DNA of 61,221 nt from Bacillota bacterium (GTDB taxonomy: Bacteria > Bacillota > Clostridia > Christensenellales > Aristaeellaceae): positions 1 to 61,221 of the forward strand of contig JAEWVC010000021.1 in assembly GCA_023459275.1 (NCBI GenBank), written 5' to 3'. Under the pieces are notes generated by a model, which was not told the DNA's origin, searched no databases, and saw nothing but the letters and a program-made list of their open reading frames with translations. Made by a program: the position numbers and the translations under genes. Shown here in pieces: positions 17,096-24,465 of the stretch. How positions within the stretch are numbered: the first letter of the stretch is position 1; each line of letters begins with the position of its first letter.

Positions 17096-17124
17096 TTGAC
17101 ACCCGCCAAGGCGGGTTTTATAAT
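17096..17124 (+). promoter_or_regulatory. rpiB promoter with a palindromic operator in its spacer
   Basis: TTGACA (17096-17101) and TATAAT (17119-17124) are perfect consensus boxes 17 bp apart. The spacer is largely filled by the perfect palindrome ACCCGCCAAGGCGGGT (17101-17116). The arms are too close for a normal RNA hairpin, and the element lies upstream of the transcription start, so a repressor site is the better reading. Confidence 0.8.
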
Positions 17125-17169
17125 GGGGAAAAGAGCACGCCTCCGCGCGGGCTAAGAAGGAGGAAACGC

Positions 17170-17619
17170 ATGCGTATCGGCATCGGCAACGACCATACGG
17201 CCGTGGATTTAAAACTTATGATCAAAAAGCATCTGGAGGACAAGGGGTATGAGGTGACGGATTTCGGCACGGCTTCCCGGGAGTCTTCCAATTATCCCAT
17301 TTATGGGGCAAGGGTGGCCAAGGCTGTGGCAACGGGAAAAATGGACCTGGGCATCGTGATTTGCGGCACGGGCATCGGCATCGGCTTGGCCGCCAACCGC
17401 GTGCCGGGCATCCGCTGCGCCATCTGCTCCGACCCTTATTCGGCCAGGATGGCCAGGGAGCACAACAACTGCAACATGCTGGCTTTCGGCGCCAGGGTGG
17501 TGGGCAGCGAGGTGGCCAAAATGCTGGTGGACGAATGGCTGGACCATACCTACGAAACGCGGCATCAGGTGCGTCTGGATATGCTGGACAAGCTGGCCAA
17601 CGGGGAAGAGATCGAATAG
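17170..17619 (+). CDS. rpiB: RpiB/LacA/LacB-family sugar-phosphate isomerase
   Basis: This 149-residue isomerase would interconvert ribose-5-phosphate and ribulose-5-phosphate, or a related aldose phosphate. Family motifs are IGNDHTAVDLK at the N-terminus, VICGTGIGIGLAANRVPGIRCA with the catalytic Cys, and REHNNCNMLAFGARVVG with the His-Asn pair. GGAGG lies six bases before ATG 17170. The gene is alone under a strong promoter with an operator-like palindrome, suggesting sugar-responsive control. Rpi activity is more likely than LacAB because no lac genes are near. Confidence 0.9.
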   Translation: MRIGIGNDHTAVDLKLMIKKHLEDKGYEVTDFGTASRESSNYPIYGARVAKAVATGKMDLGIVICGTGIGIGLAANRVPGIRCAICSDPYSARMAREHNNCNMLAFGARVVGSEVAKMLVDEWLDHTYETRHQVRLDMLDKLANGEEIE

Positions 17620-17740
17620 AGGCCGGCGGACGGGGTATGGCCGGGGGAATGCCTCCTTCCGGCGCTGCGCCGCCTCCTGCGCGCCGCATGAGCGGATGCG
17701 CAGGCTTGCGGAAACCCCAGGGCCATTTTCAAAAATAGGG

Positions 17741-17794
17741 CTAACAAAGGGACAAGGTCCCTTTGTTAGGGGTCCCGGGGGCAACGCCCCCGGG
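17741..17794 (-). repeat. double-hairpin repeat, copy 1
   Basis: Read on the minus strand directly after the bofA stop codon: stem CCCGGGGGC/GCCCCCGGG with loop GTT, spacer ACCC, then the 13-bp stem CTAACAAAGGGAC/GTCCCTTTGTTAG. It has the same two-stem architecture as the copies at 20502, 33302 and 33421, with different but still paired arm bases. Confidence 0.8.
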
Positions 17795-18052
17795 TCACAT
17801 GAGCTTGAGGATAAGCAGCAGCCCCAGCCCCGGCGCGCCCAGCGCTCCGGCCGTAAGCGCGGTGATGGGGTTCAGGCCGATGGCCAGGTCAAAGGGCGTG
17901 GCCAGCAGGTTCCACAAAAGCAGCATGCCGGTGCCCAGCAGGCCGCGCTCCAGGATCCTCCAGGCGGGCTTGTAAGGCTCCAGGCGGACGCCAACGATAT
18001 AGACCAGGGCCAGCAGCCCGGCGTACAGCGCAATAAAGGCAATTCTATCCAT
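17795..18052 (-). CDS. bofA: BofA-family pro-sigma-K processing inhibitor
   Basis: This 85-residue membrane protein has two hydrophobic segments (~4-22 and ~34-52). Its C-terminus NPITALTAGALGAPGLGLLLIL is the conserved BofA motif. BofA holds the intramembrane protease SpoIVFB inactive in the forespore-surrounding membrane until pro-sigma-K is to be cleaved, so the gene implies endospore formation. The start at 18052 (MDRIAF) matches family length; an in-frame extension to 18106 lacks a good ribosome-binding site. It is divergent from cggR, and a double-hairpin repeat abuts the stop codon. Confidence 0.82.
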   Translation of the reverse strand: MDRIAFIALYAGLLALVYIVGVRLEPYKPAWRILERGLLGTGMLLLWNLLATPFDLAIGLNPITALTAGALGAPGLGLLLILKLM

Positions 18053-18139
18053 GCGGCGACACCCCTTTTGCCCCATTGTATGCGCGCGGGAACGGAAAGA
18101 AAACACGGTTTCCCGCGCGCAAATTTCTTGCCCGGGGGC

Positions 18140-18198
18140 TTGCGGTTTGCCTGCCGCTGTTGTATACTCTGGTGGGACGAAAATGGTCTAGTGGGACG
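18140..18198 (+). promoter_or_regulatory. cggR promoter and CggR-type operator
   Basis: TTGCGG (18140-18145) and TATACT (18163-18168) are 17 bp apart. Just downstream GTGGGACG occurs at 18172-18179 and again at 18191-18198, a 19-bp period. The Bacillus CggR operator is two GGGAC-based direct repeats 20 bp apart in the same position relative to the promoter, so autoregulation is likely. Confidence 0.72.
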
Positions 18199-18222
18199 GT
18201 TTAAGCCCGGCGGAGGGGAGCT

Positions 18223-19248
18223 ATGCAGGAGGAATTTTTGACGCTGATGCAGCGGCTGGCGCCTGACCTGGCCCGGGAAATGGGGCTTCGGGCGCTGGTG
18301 CTGGAGCGTATTGCCTTCCTTCAGCCGGTGGGGCGCAGGCAGCTGGCCGCACGGCTGAACCTGCCGGAGCGGGAGATACGCACGGTGGCCACACTGCTCA
18401 AGGAAGAAGGCTTCATCGGCCTGGACGCGGCGGGGATGACCCTGACGAAAGCGGCGGAGGATGTGCTTCCGGCGGCCCGGGAGTTCAGCCGGGCGATGCG
18501 CGGCCTGACGGCGCTGGAGACATCGCTTTCCGGGCTACTAAACGTGCCCCGGGTGTACGTGGCGGCCGGGAACGCGGATGAGGAGCCCCACGTGCTCCAT
18601 GACGTGGGCCGGATGGCGGCGCAGCGGCTGCGGGGCGTACTGCAAAGCGGGGATACCCTTGCCGTGACCGGCGGCGGCACCATGGCCGAAGTGGCGGGAA
18701 ATTTGCAGCCCTCCTCGCCCATGAACGTGATGGTGGTCCCGGCCCGGGGCGGCATGGGCCGCGCGGTGGAGACCCAGGCCAACACCCTGGCGGCGGAGAT
18801 CGCCCGCAAATTGGGGGGCCATCACCGGCTGATCCACCTGCCCGACCACATGGACGCGGCGGCCATGCAGGAAATGCTGAAATTGCCGGAGATCCGGGAG
18901 ACCATCGAACTGCTTCAAAGGGCGGACGTGATCCTGCACGGCATTGGCCGGGCGGATGAGATGGCCAAACACCGGCACCTTTCGGTGAGCCTCACCCGCA
19001 AGCTTCTGTCCGAGGGCGCGGTGGCGGAAGCCTTCGGATACTATTTTGACCGGGAGGGAAACTGTCTGTACACGGCCTCCAGCGTGGGGGTGGACCTGGG
19101 CAGGCTGAAACCCAACTGCCTGATGATTGCCGTGTCGGCCGGGGCGCGCAAGGCGGAGGCCATGATCGCTGTGCTGCGGCATTACCATCACGAAATGCTG
19201 GTGACCGATGAAGGAGCCGCCAGGAGGATCATCGAATTATTGTCCTGA
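18223..19248 (+). CDS. cggR: CggR-type central glycolytic genes regulator (SorC/DeoR family)
   Basis: This 341-residue repressor has an N-terminal winged helix (residues ~30-75, GRRQLAARLNLPEREIRTVATLL). The sugar-phosphate binding domain has VTGGGTMAEVAGNL (~145-158), VVPARGGMGRAVETQANTLAAEIA and a C-terminal effector region. In Bacillus, CggR represses the triose-phosphate genes and is released by fructose-1,6-bisphosphate. Here it heads cggR-pgk-tpiA-gpmI, 74 bp before pgk. The usual gapA between cggR and pgk is missing. Confidence 0.9.
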   Translation: MQEEFLTLMQRLAPDLAREMGLRALVLERIAFLQPVGRRQLAARLNLPEREIRTVATLLKEEGFIGLDAAGMTLTKAAEDVLPAAREFSRAMRGLTALETSLSGLLNVPRVYVAAGNADEEPHVLHDVGRMAAQRLRGVLQSGDTLAVTGGGTMAEVAGNLQPSSPMNVMVVPARGGMGRAVETQANTLAAEIARKLGGHHRLIHLPDHMDAAAMQEMLKLPEIRETIELLQRADVILHGIGRADEMAKHRHLSVSLTRKLLSEGAVAEAFGYYFDREGNCLYTASSVGVDLGRLKPNCLMIAVSAGARKAEAMIAVLRHYHHEMLVTDEGAARRIIELLS

Positions 19249-19322
19249 ACGATTGCACGCCCTTTAAGGGATGGCAATACAAAAAACAAATTGCAAAAAC
19301 AACGGTGTAAGGAGTGTGTACC

Positions 19323-20501
19323 ATGGCAAAGAAGACCATCGAAGACATCCAGGTTTCCGGCAAGAAGGTGCTTGTCCGCTGTGATTTTAACGTACCCCTG
19401 GACGAAAACAAAACCATTACCGACGAAACGCGCATCCAAGGCGCGCTGCCCACCATCAAGTATCTGATGAACCACGGCGCCCGGGTGATCCTCTGCTCCC
19501 ATCTGGGCAGGCCCAAGGGCGGCTTTGACATGAAGTACTCCCTAAAGCCCGTGGCGGACCGGCTGAGCCAGCTTCTTGGCAAGGAAGTCAAGCTGGCCGC
19601 GGACGTGACCGGCCCCTCCGCCAAGGAGTTGGCCGCCCAATTGAAGGACGGCGACGCGATGCTGCTGGAAAACGTGCGCTTCCATAAGGAAGAGGAAAAG
19701 AACGATCCGGAATTCGCCAAGGAGCTGGCTTCCCTGGCGGATATCTATGTGAACGACGCCTTCGGCACCGCCCACCGCGCCCACGCCTCCACCGAGGGCG
19801 TGACCCATTACCTGCCCGCCGTGGCCGGATACCTGATCGGCAAGGAACTGGCCGTTATGGGCAAGGCCCTGGAAAATCCGGAGCGGCCTTTTGTGGCGAT
19901 CCTGGGCGGCGCGAAGGTCTCCGACAAGATCGGCGTCATCAACCACCTGCTGGACAAGGTGGATGTGCTCATCATCGGCGGCGGTATGGCCTATACCTTC
20001 CAAAAGGCGCTGGGCAAGCCCATCGGCAAATCCCTGCTGGAGGCCGACAAGGTGGAGCTGGCCAAGGAACTGATGGAAAAGGCCAAGCAAAAGGGCGTCA
20101 AGCTGCTGCTGCCCGTGGATAACGTGGCCGCCGACAGCTTCTCCAACGATGCCAAGCGCATGATCGTCAGCGAGATCCCCGATGATTACGAGGGCCTGGA
20201 CATCGGACCCAAGACGCAGGCTCTTTTCGCCGGCGAAGTGGCCAAAGCGAAAACCGTGGTCTGGAACGGCCCCATGGGCGTGTTCGAGTTTGAAAACTTC
20301 GCCGCGGGCACCAGGGCCATCGCCAAGGCCATGGCGGAATGCGGCGGCGTGACCATCATCGGCGGCGGCGACAGCGCGGCGGCCGTGGAGCAGATGGGCT
20401 TTGCCGAGAAGATGACCCACGTGTCCACCGGCGGCGGCGCCTCCCTGGAGTTCCTGGAAGGAAAGACCCTGCCCGGCGTGGCCGCGCTCAACGACAAGTA
20501 A
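19323..20501 (+). CDS. pgk: phosphoglycerate kinase
   Basis: This 392-residue cytosolic enzyme transfers phosphate from 1,3-bisphosphoglycerate to ADP. Clear motifs are VRCDFNVPLD, DETRIQGALPTIKYL, SHLGRPKGG, and the C-terminal nucleotide loop GGGDSAAAVEQMG with HVSTGGGASLEFLEG. AAGGAG lies eight bases before ATG 19323; a GTG nine bases upstream is in frame but overlaps the optimal spacing. The second gene of the glycolytic operon, it is followed immediately after its stop codon by a double-hairpin repeat. Confidence 0.97.
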   Translation: MAKKTIEDIQVSGKKVLVRCDFNVPLDENKTITDETRIQGALPTIKYLMNHGARVILCSHLGRPKGGFDMKYSLKPVADRLSQLLGKEVKLAADVTGPSAKELAAQLKDGDAMLLENVRFHKEEEKNDPEFAKELASLADIYVNDAFGTAHRAHASTEGVTHYLPAVAGYLIGKELAVMGKALENPERPFVAILGGAKVSDKIGVINHLLDKVDVLIIGGGMAYTFQKALGKPIGKSLLEADKVELAKELMEKAKQKGVKLLLPVDNVAADSFSNDAKRMIVSEIPDDYEGLDIGPKTQALFAGEVAKAKTVVWNGPMGVFEFENFAAGTRAIAKAMAECGGVTIIGGGDSAAAVEQMGFAEKMTHVSTGGGASLEFLEGKTLPGVAALNDK

Positions 20502-20552
20502 CCAGGGGGCTTTGCCCCCTGGATCCCCACCCAAGGGACATTGTCCCTTGGG
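20502..20552 (+). repeat. double-hairpin repeat, copy 2
   Basis: Starting one base after the pgk stop: stem CCAGGGGGC/GCCCCCTGG with loop TTT, spacer ATCCCCA, stem CCCAAGGGAC/GTCCCTTGGG with loop ATT, then AATCCC. It could act as a partial terminator or an RNA-stability element in the operon. Confidence 0.85.
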
Positions 20553-20593
20553 AATCCCTGTATTTTGGGAATATAAAAAGGATTGATGTATTG

Positions 20594-20709
20594 TTAGGCA
20601 GCCACTTTTGTATAAAGGCGGCAGCCGAAGGCCCAGGGCGACCGGAAAGCCCTGGACGCTCCCGCAGGAGCGGAACTTAATGATTAAGCCAAGAAGGGTA
20701 CCGACCTAA
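20594..20709 (+). ncRNA. candidate structured RNA between pgk and tpiA
   Basis: A closing helix TTAGG (20594-20598)/CCTAA (20705-20709) encloses at least four local helices. They are GCCaCTTT/AAAGgcGGC (20601-20622), CCAGGGC/GCCCTGG (20633-20655), CGCTCC/GGAGCG with a CGCA tetraloop (20657-20672), and CTTAAT/ATTAAG (20676-20688). A weak promoter, TTGGGA (20548) and TATAAA (20572) 18 bp apart, would start transcription just 5' of the helix. No coding frame fits. I cannot assign an RNA family; the raiA class and other Firmicute RNAs should be compared. It may also be a cis leader of tpiA. Confidence 0.5.
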
Positions 20710-20732
20710 GAAGAAAAGAGGAAGACGATTCT

Positions 20733-21485
20733 ATGCGCACACCCATCATCGCCGGAAACTGGAAAATGAACAAGACCCCCGCGGAAGCGGCCCAGCTTGT
20801 CACGGAATTGAAGCCCCTAGTGAAGGACGCCGCCTGCGACGTGGTGGTCTGCGTGCCCGCTGTGGACTTTGCAGCCGCCCTGGAGGCCGCCCAAGGCTCC
20901 AATATCCGCCTGGGCGCGCAAAACGTGCACTGGAAGGAAGCCGGGGCCTATACCGGGGAGCTCTCCGCGCAAATGCTCAAGGCCGCGGGCGTGGAATACG
21001 TGATCATCGGCCACAGTGAGCGCCGCCAATACTTTGGCGAGACCGATGCCACGGTGAACCTGCGGGTAAAGGCGGCCGTTGCCGCCGGGCTTACCGTGAT
21101 CCTGTGCGTGGGCGAGACAAAGGACCAGCGGGAAGCCGGGTATACCGACGCGCTGGTGGAATATCAAACCCTGATCGCCTTGACCGGGCTTACGCCGGAT
21201 GAGGTGAAAAAGACCGTGATCGCCTATGAGCCGGTATGGGCCATTGGCACGGGCCTGACCGCCACCGATGAACAGGCCAACGAGACCATCGGCGTGATCC
21301 GCGCCGCGCTTTTGCGCAAATACGGCAAGGATGTATCCGACGCCGTGCGCATCCAGTACGGCGGCAGCATGAACCCCGGCAACGTGAAGGGCCTTATGGC
21401 GCAGCCGGAGATCGACGGCGGATTGATCGGCGGCGCGTCCCTGAAGTCCGCCGACTTTGCCAAGGTGGTCAACTTCGGCAAGTGA
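20733..21485 (+). CDS. tpiA: triosephosphate isomerase
   Basis: This 250-residue TIM barrel interconverts dihydroxyacetone phosphate and glyceraldehyde-3-phosphate. The active site is complete: GNWKMNK at residues 7-13 with the catalytic Lys, IIGHSERRQYFGETD with the electrophilic His, and AYEPVWAIGTG with the catalytic Glu. The C-terminal phosphate loop is IQYGGSMNPGN and GGLIGGASL. The 231-bp gap from pgk holds a repeat and a structured RNA, so tpiA may have its own control. It lies 62 bp before gpmI. Confidence 0.97.
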   Translation: MRTPIIAGNWKMNKTPAEAAQLVTELKPLVKDAACDVVVCVPAVDFAAALEAAQGSNIRLGAQNVHWKEAGAYTGELSAQMLKAAGVEYVIIGHSERRQYFGETDATVNLRVKAAVAAGLTVILCVGETKDQREAGYTDALVEYQTLIALTGLTPDEVKKTVIAYEPVWAIGTGLTATDEQANETIGVIRAALLRKYGKDVSDAVRIQYGGSMNPGNVKGLMAQPEIDGGLIGGASLKSADFAKVVNFGK

Positions 21486-21547
21486 CCGGAAAGCCCCGGC
21501 CGCGCCCGCGGGCGCGAAACCCCATCCGTGAAAGGAACCATTGATTT

Positions 21548-23092
21548 ATGAGCAAGACCATGACCGCCCTTATCATTATGGATGGCTTCGGCCTGAACGA
21601 GAGCCATGAGGGCAACGCGATTTTTCAGCAGGGAACGCCCAACATCGACAAGCTTACCGCCGCATATCCCCATACCCGGCTTGGGGCCAGCGGCATGGAT
21701 GTGGGGCTGCCCGACGGCCAGATGGGCAACAGCGAGGTAGGCCATCTGAACATTGGCGCGGGGCGCATTGTGTACCAGGAGCTGACCCGCATTACCAAGG
21801 ATATCCGGGATGGCGCCTTTTTTCAGAAGGAGCCGCTCATTTGGGCTATGGACAGCGCGAAGAAGGACGGAAAAGCCTTGCACCTGATGGGGCTTTTGTC
21901 CGACGGCGGCGTGCACAGCCACAACACCCATTTGTACGCCCTGCTGGAAATGGCGAAAAAGCACGGGCTTCAAAAGGTATATGTCCACTGCTTTCTGGAC
22001 GGCCGGGACGTGCCGCCCACCAGCGGGATCAACTATGTCAGGGAACTGCAGGACAAGCTTGCAAAGATCGGCGTGGGGGAAATCGCCACGGTGATGGGCC
22101 GCTACTGGTCCATGGACCGGGACAACCTGTGGGACCGGGTGAAAAAGGCCTACGACGCCATGGTGCTGGGCAAGGGCCAGGCAACGGCGGAAACGGGCGA
22201 ACAGGCGGTTTCGCAAAGCTATGCCATCAACGAAACCGACGAGTTCGTAAAGCCCACCGTGATCTTAAAGAACGGGCAGTTAACCGCCGCCATCGGCGAA
22301 AATGACTCCGTGATCTTCTTCAACTTCCGGCCCGACCGGGCCCGGCAGTTGACCCGCACCTTTATCCAGCCGGATTTTGACGGGTTCGTACGGGAGAGGG
22401 GCTACTTTCCCGTGCGCTTCGTGAGCATGACCCAGTATGACGAGACCTTCACGGGGCTGAAAATTGTCAACCCCCCGGAATCCCTTGACAACACCCTGGG
22501 TGAATACCTGGCTTCCCTTGGAAAAACCCAATTGCGCATTGCGGAAACGCAGAAGTACGCCCATGTCACCTTCTTTTTCAACGGCGGCGTAGAAAAGCCC
22601 AATCCGGGTGAGGACAGGGCGCTGATCCCCTCCTCCAAGGTGGCCACCTTTGATTTGAAGCCCGAGATGTCGGCCTATGAGGTGGCGGACAAGGCCGTGG
22701 AACTTATCAATGAAAAGAAATATGACGTGATGATCCTGAATTTCGCCAACTGCGACATGGTGGGCCATACCGGCATCATGGAAGCCGCCATGAAAGCGGT
22801 GGAGGCCGTGGATATCTGCGTGGGCCGGGTGGTGGACGCCATAGTTAAAAACGGCGGCCGGGCCTTTGTCACCGCCGACCATGGCAACGCCGACCAGATG
22901 GTGGACCCGGAGACCGGCGAGCCCTTTACCGCCCACACCACCTTCCCCGTGCCCTTTATCGCCGTGGGCCCGGAGTTTGTGGGCAAAGAGCTCCGCACCG
23001 GCGGCCGCCTGGCGGATATCGCCCCCACCATGCTCAAAAGCATGGACATCCCCGTGCCCAAGGAAATGACCGGGAAAGCGCTATTCGAATAA
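21548..23092 (+). CDS. gpmI: 2,3-bisphosphoglycerate-independent phosphoglycerate mutase
   Basis: This 514-residue metalloenzyme belongs to the alkaline phosphatase superfamily and converts 3- to 2-phosphoglycerate. It has IMDGFGLNESHEGNAI at the N-terminus (first metal Asp). GQMGNSEVGHLNIGAG carries the phosphoserine near residue 61, and GRYWSMDRDNLWDRV, FFNFRPDRARQ and TADHGNADQM supply further ligands. Enolase, which usually follows, is absent; a strong terminator ends the transcript. It converges with thiI. Confidence 0.97.
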   Translation: MSKTMTALIIMDGFGLNESHEGNAIFQQGTPNIDKLTAAYPHTRLGASGMDVGLPDGQMGNSEVGHLNIGAGRIVYQELTRITKDIRDGAFFQKEPLIWAMDSAKKDGKALHLMGLLSDGGVHSHNTHLYALLEMAKKHGLQKVYVHCFLDGRDVPPTSGINYVRELQDKLAKIGVGEIATVMGRYWSMDRDNLWDRVKKAYDAMVLGKGQATAETGEQAVSQSYAINETDEFVKPTVILKNGQLTAAIGENDSVIFFNFRPDRARQLTRTFIQPDFDGFVRERGYFPVRFVSMTQYDETFTGLKIVNPPESLDNTLGEYLASLGKTQLRIAETQKYAHVTFFFNGGVEKPNPGEDRALIPSSKVATFDLKPEMSAYEVADKAVELINEKKYDVMILNFANCDMVGHTGIMEAAMKAVEAVDICVGRVVDAIVKNGGRAFVTADHGNADQMVDPETGEPFTAHTTFPVPFIAVGPEFVGKELRTGGRLADIAPTMLKSMDIPVPKEMTGKALFE

Positions 23093-23157
23093 TAATTCCA
23101 AGCATTCATGCGTTGTTGTGACAGTGCTTTTCCCTTGTTTTCTGAAACAATAAACAA

Positions 23158-23192
23158 GCGGGCGATGGATCATCGCCCGCAAACCGCTTGCA
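23158..23192 (+). terminator. terminator of the glycolytic operon
   Basis: The perfect 9-bp stem GCGGGCGAT/ATCGCCCGC has loop GGATC and is flanked by an outer CAAGCGG/CCGCTTG pairing. A T-rich stretch follows. The stem core GGCGAT...ATCGCC also resembles the repeat pair at 35340-35464. Confidence 0.7.
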
Positions 23193-23236
23193 ATTTATTT
23201 CTTCTTTCCTAAAGAAAAAGTTTTTGAAGGATAGGT

Positions 23237-23274
23237 GCGGGAAGGGAAATTTTTACAAAAATTTCCCTTCCCGC
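23237..23274. repeat. long inverted repeat, family GCGGGAAGGG, copy 1
   Basis: The 18-bp arms GCGGGAAGGGAAATTTTT/AAAAATTTCCCTTCCCGC lie almost tip to tip between the convergent gpmI and thiI genes. The copy at 37745-37782 keeps the GCGGGAAGGG base but changes the distal eight pairs in both arms. Confidence 0.8.
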
Positions 23275-23300
23275 ATTATTTCTTGTTCCCCCGTGTCCCC

Positions 23301-24443
23301 TCAAACCTCCACGACCTCGATCTGCTCCACGGCCTCCTGAATCAGCGCCTCGCTGTCCAGGAGCGCTTCGCCCTCCAGGACCTTTTCCATCTTGGGCCTG
23401 GTGGCGGGGTGGCGGGGGGTAAACACGGTGCAGCAATCCTCGTAGGGCAGGGAGGAGGTTGCAAAGGTGCCGATGCGCTGGGCCACGTCGATGATCTCCT
23501 GCTTATCAAACCCGATCAGGGGCCGGAACACGGGCATCGAAACCGCCGCGTCGGTGCAGGCCAGGGCCTGCATGGTCTGGCTGGCCACCTGGCCGATGCT
23601 CTCCCCGGTGATCAGGCCCTGGGCGCCTTCCATTTCCGCCACGCGCTGGGCGATGCGCATCATGTATCTGCGCATGATGAGGGTGGTGTACTCCTCCGGG
23701 CATTTTTCATGGATCTCCATCTGGATGCGGGTAAAGGGCACAATGTGCAGCCGCACGCCGCACAGGCTTTCCGACAAAATCCGGGCCAGGGAAATCACCT
23801 TTTCCTTGGCCCTTTCGCTGGTGTAGGGGAAGGAATAGAAGTGCACCGCGGAAACCTGCACGCCCCGCTTGGCGATCATGTACCCGGCCACCGGGCTGTC
23901 GATGCCCCCGGACAAGAGCAGCGTGGCCCGGCCGTTGGTGCCTACCGGCATGCCCCCGGCCCCGGGGATTGTCCCGGCGTACAGGTAGGCCATGTCCCGG
24001 ATCTCCACGGACAGCACGTGCTCCGGATGGTGGACGTCCACGGTCAAGCCGGGAAGGCGGTTAAGCAAATACTCGCCCATCCGGCTGTTGATCTCCGGGG
24101 AGTCCAGAAAATACCGCTTGTCGGAGCGCCTGGCCGATACCTTGAAGGTGCCTTTTACGTCCCGCATCAGCTCCGCCGCCGCGGCGCAAAGGGCTTCAAA
24201 ATCCTCCTTGCCCATTTCGGCGGCAATGCATACGGAATGAACGCCGAACACCTTGCACACCTTTTGCGCGCAGGCGTCGATATCCGCGCCGCTGACAAAC
24301 ACGCGGCTGTCGTTCAGCCACACATGGCCGCCCAGGTCCTTCACGGCGTTTTTTACCCGCTCCACCAGCATGCGCAGGAAATAGGGCCGGTTCAGGCCCT
24401 TCAGATAAATTTCGCCAAAGCGGACCAACAGAACCTTCCGCAT
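23301..24443 (-). CDS. thiI: tRNA 4-thiouridine synthase ThiI
   Basis: This 380-residue protein has a ferredoxin-like/THUMP N-terminal region (~1-165) and a PP-loop AMP-forming domain with LLLSGGIDSPVAGYM near residue 178. It adenylates U8 of tRNA and also supplies sulfur for thiamine thiazole. There is no C-terminal rhodanese domain, so this is the short, Firmicute form that takes sulfur directly from a dedicated desulfurase. The start at 24443 (MRKVLLVRFGE) has AAAGGAG about eight bases upstream. It lies 22 bp after iscS on the same strand, its expected partner. Confidence 0.95.
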   Translation of the reverse strand: MRKVLLVRFGEIYLKGLNRPYFLRMLVERVKNAVKDLGGHVWLNDSRVFVSGADIDACAQKVCKVFGVHSVCIAAEMGKEDFEALCAAAAELMRDVKGTFKVSARRSDKRYFLDSPEINSRMGEYLLNRLPGLTVDVHHPEHVLSVEIRDMAYLYAGTIPGAGGMPVGTNGRATLLLSGGIDSPVAGYMIAKRGVQVSAVHFYSFPYTSERAKEKVISLARILSESLCGVRLHIVPFTRIQMEIHEKCPEEYTTLIMRRYMMRIAQRVAEMEGAQGLITGESIGQVASQTMQALACTDAAVSMPVFRPLIGFDKQEIIDVAQRIGTFATSSLPYEDCCTVFTPRHPATRPKMEKVLEGEALLDSEALIQEAVEQIEVVEV

Positions 24444-24465
24444 AACAACGTCTCCTTTGTCTTGC

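Noticed and set aside
17096..17124. The GC palindrome before rpiB as a transcription terminator
   Set aside because: The arms are two bases apart and lie between perfect -35 and -10 boxes; no plus-strand gene ends upstream.
17741..17794. Tandem hairpins as a CRISPR array
   Set aside because: There are only two unlike stems per site, no regular repeat-spacer pattern and no cas genes. No CRISPR array was seen anywhere in the window.
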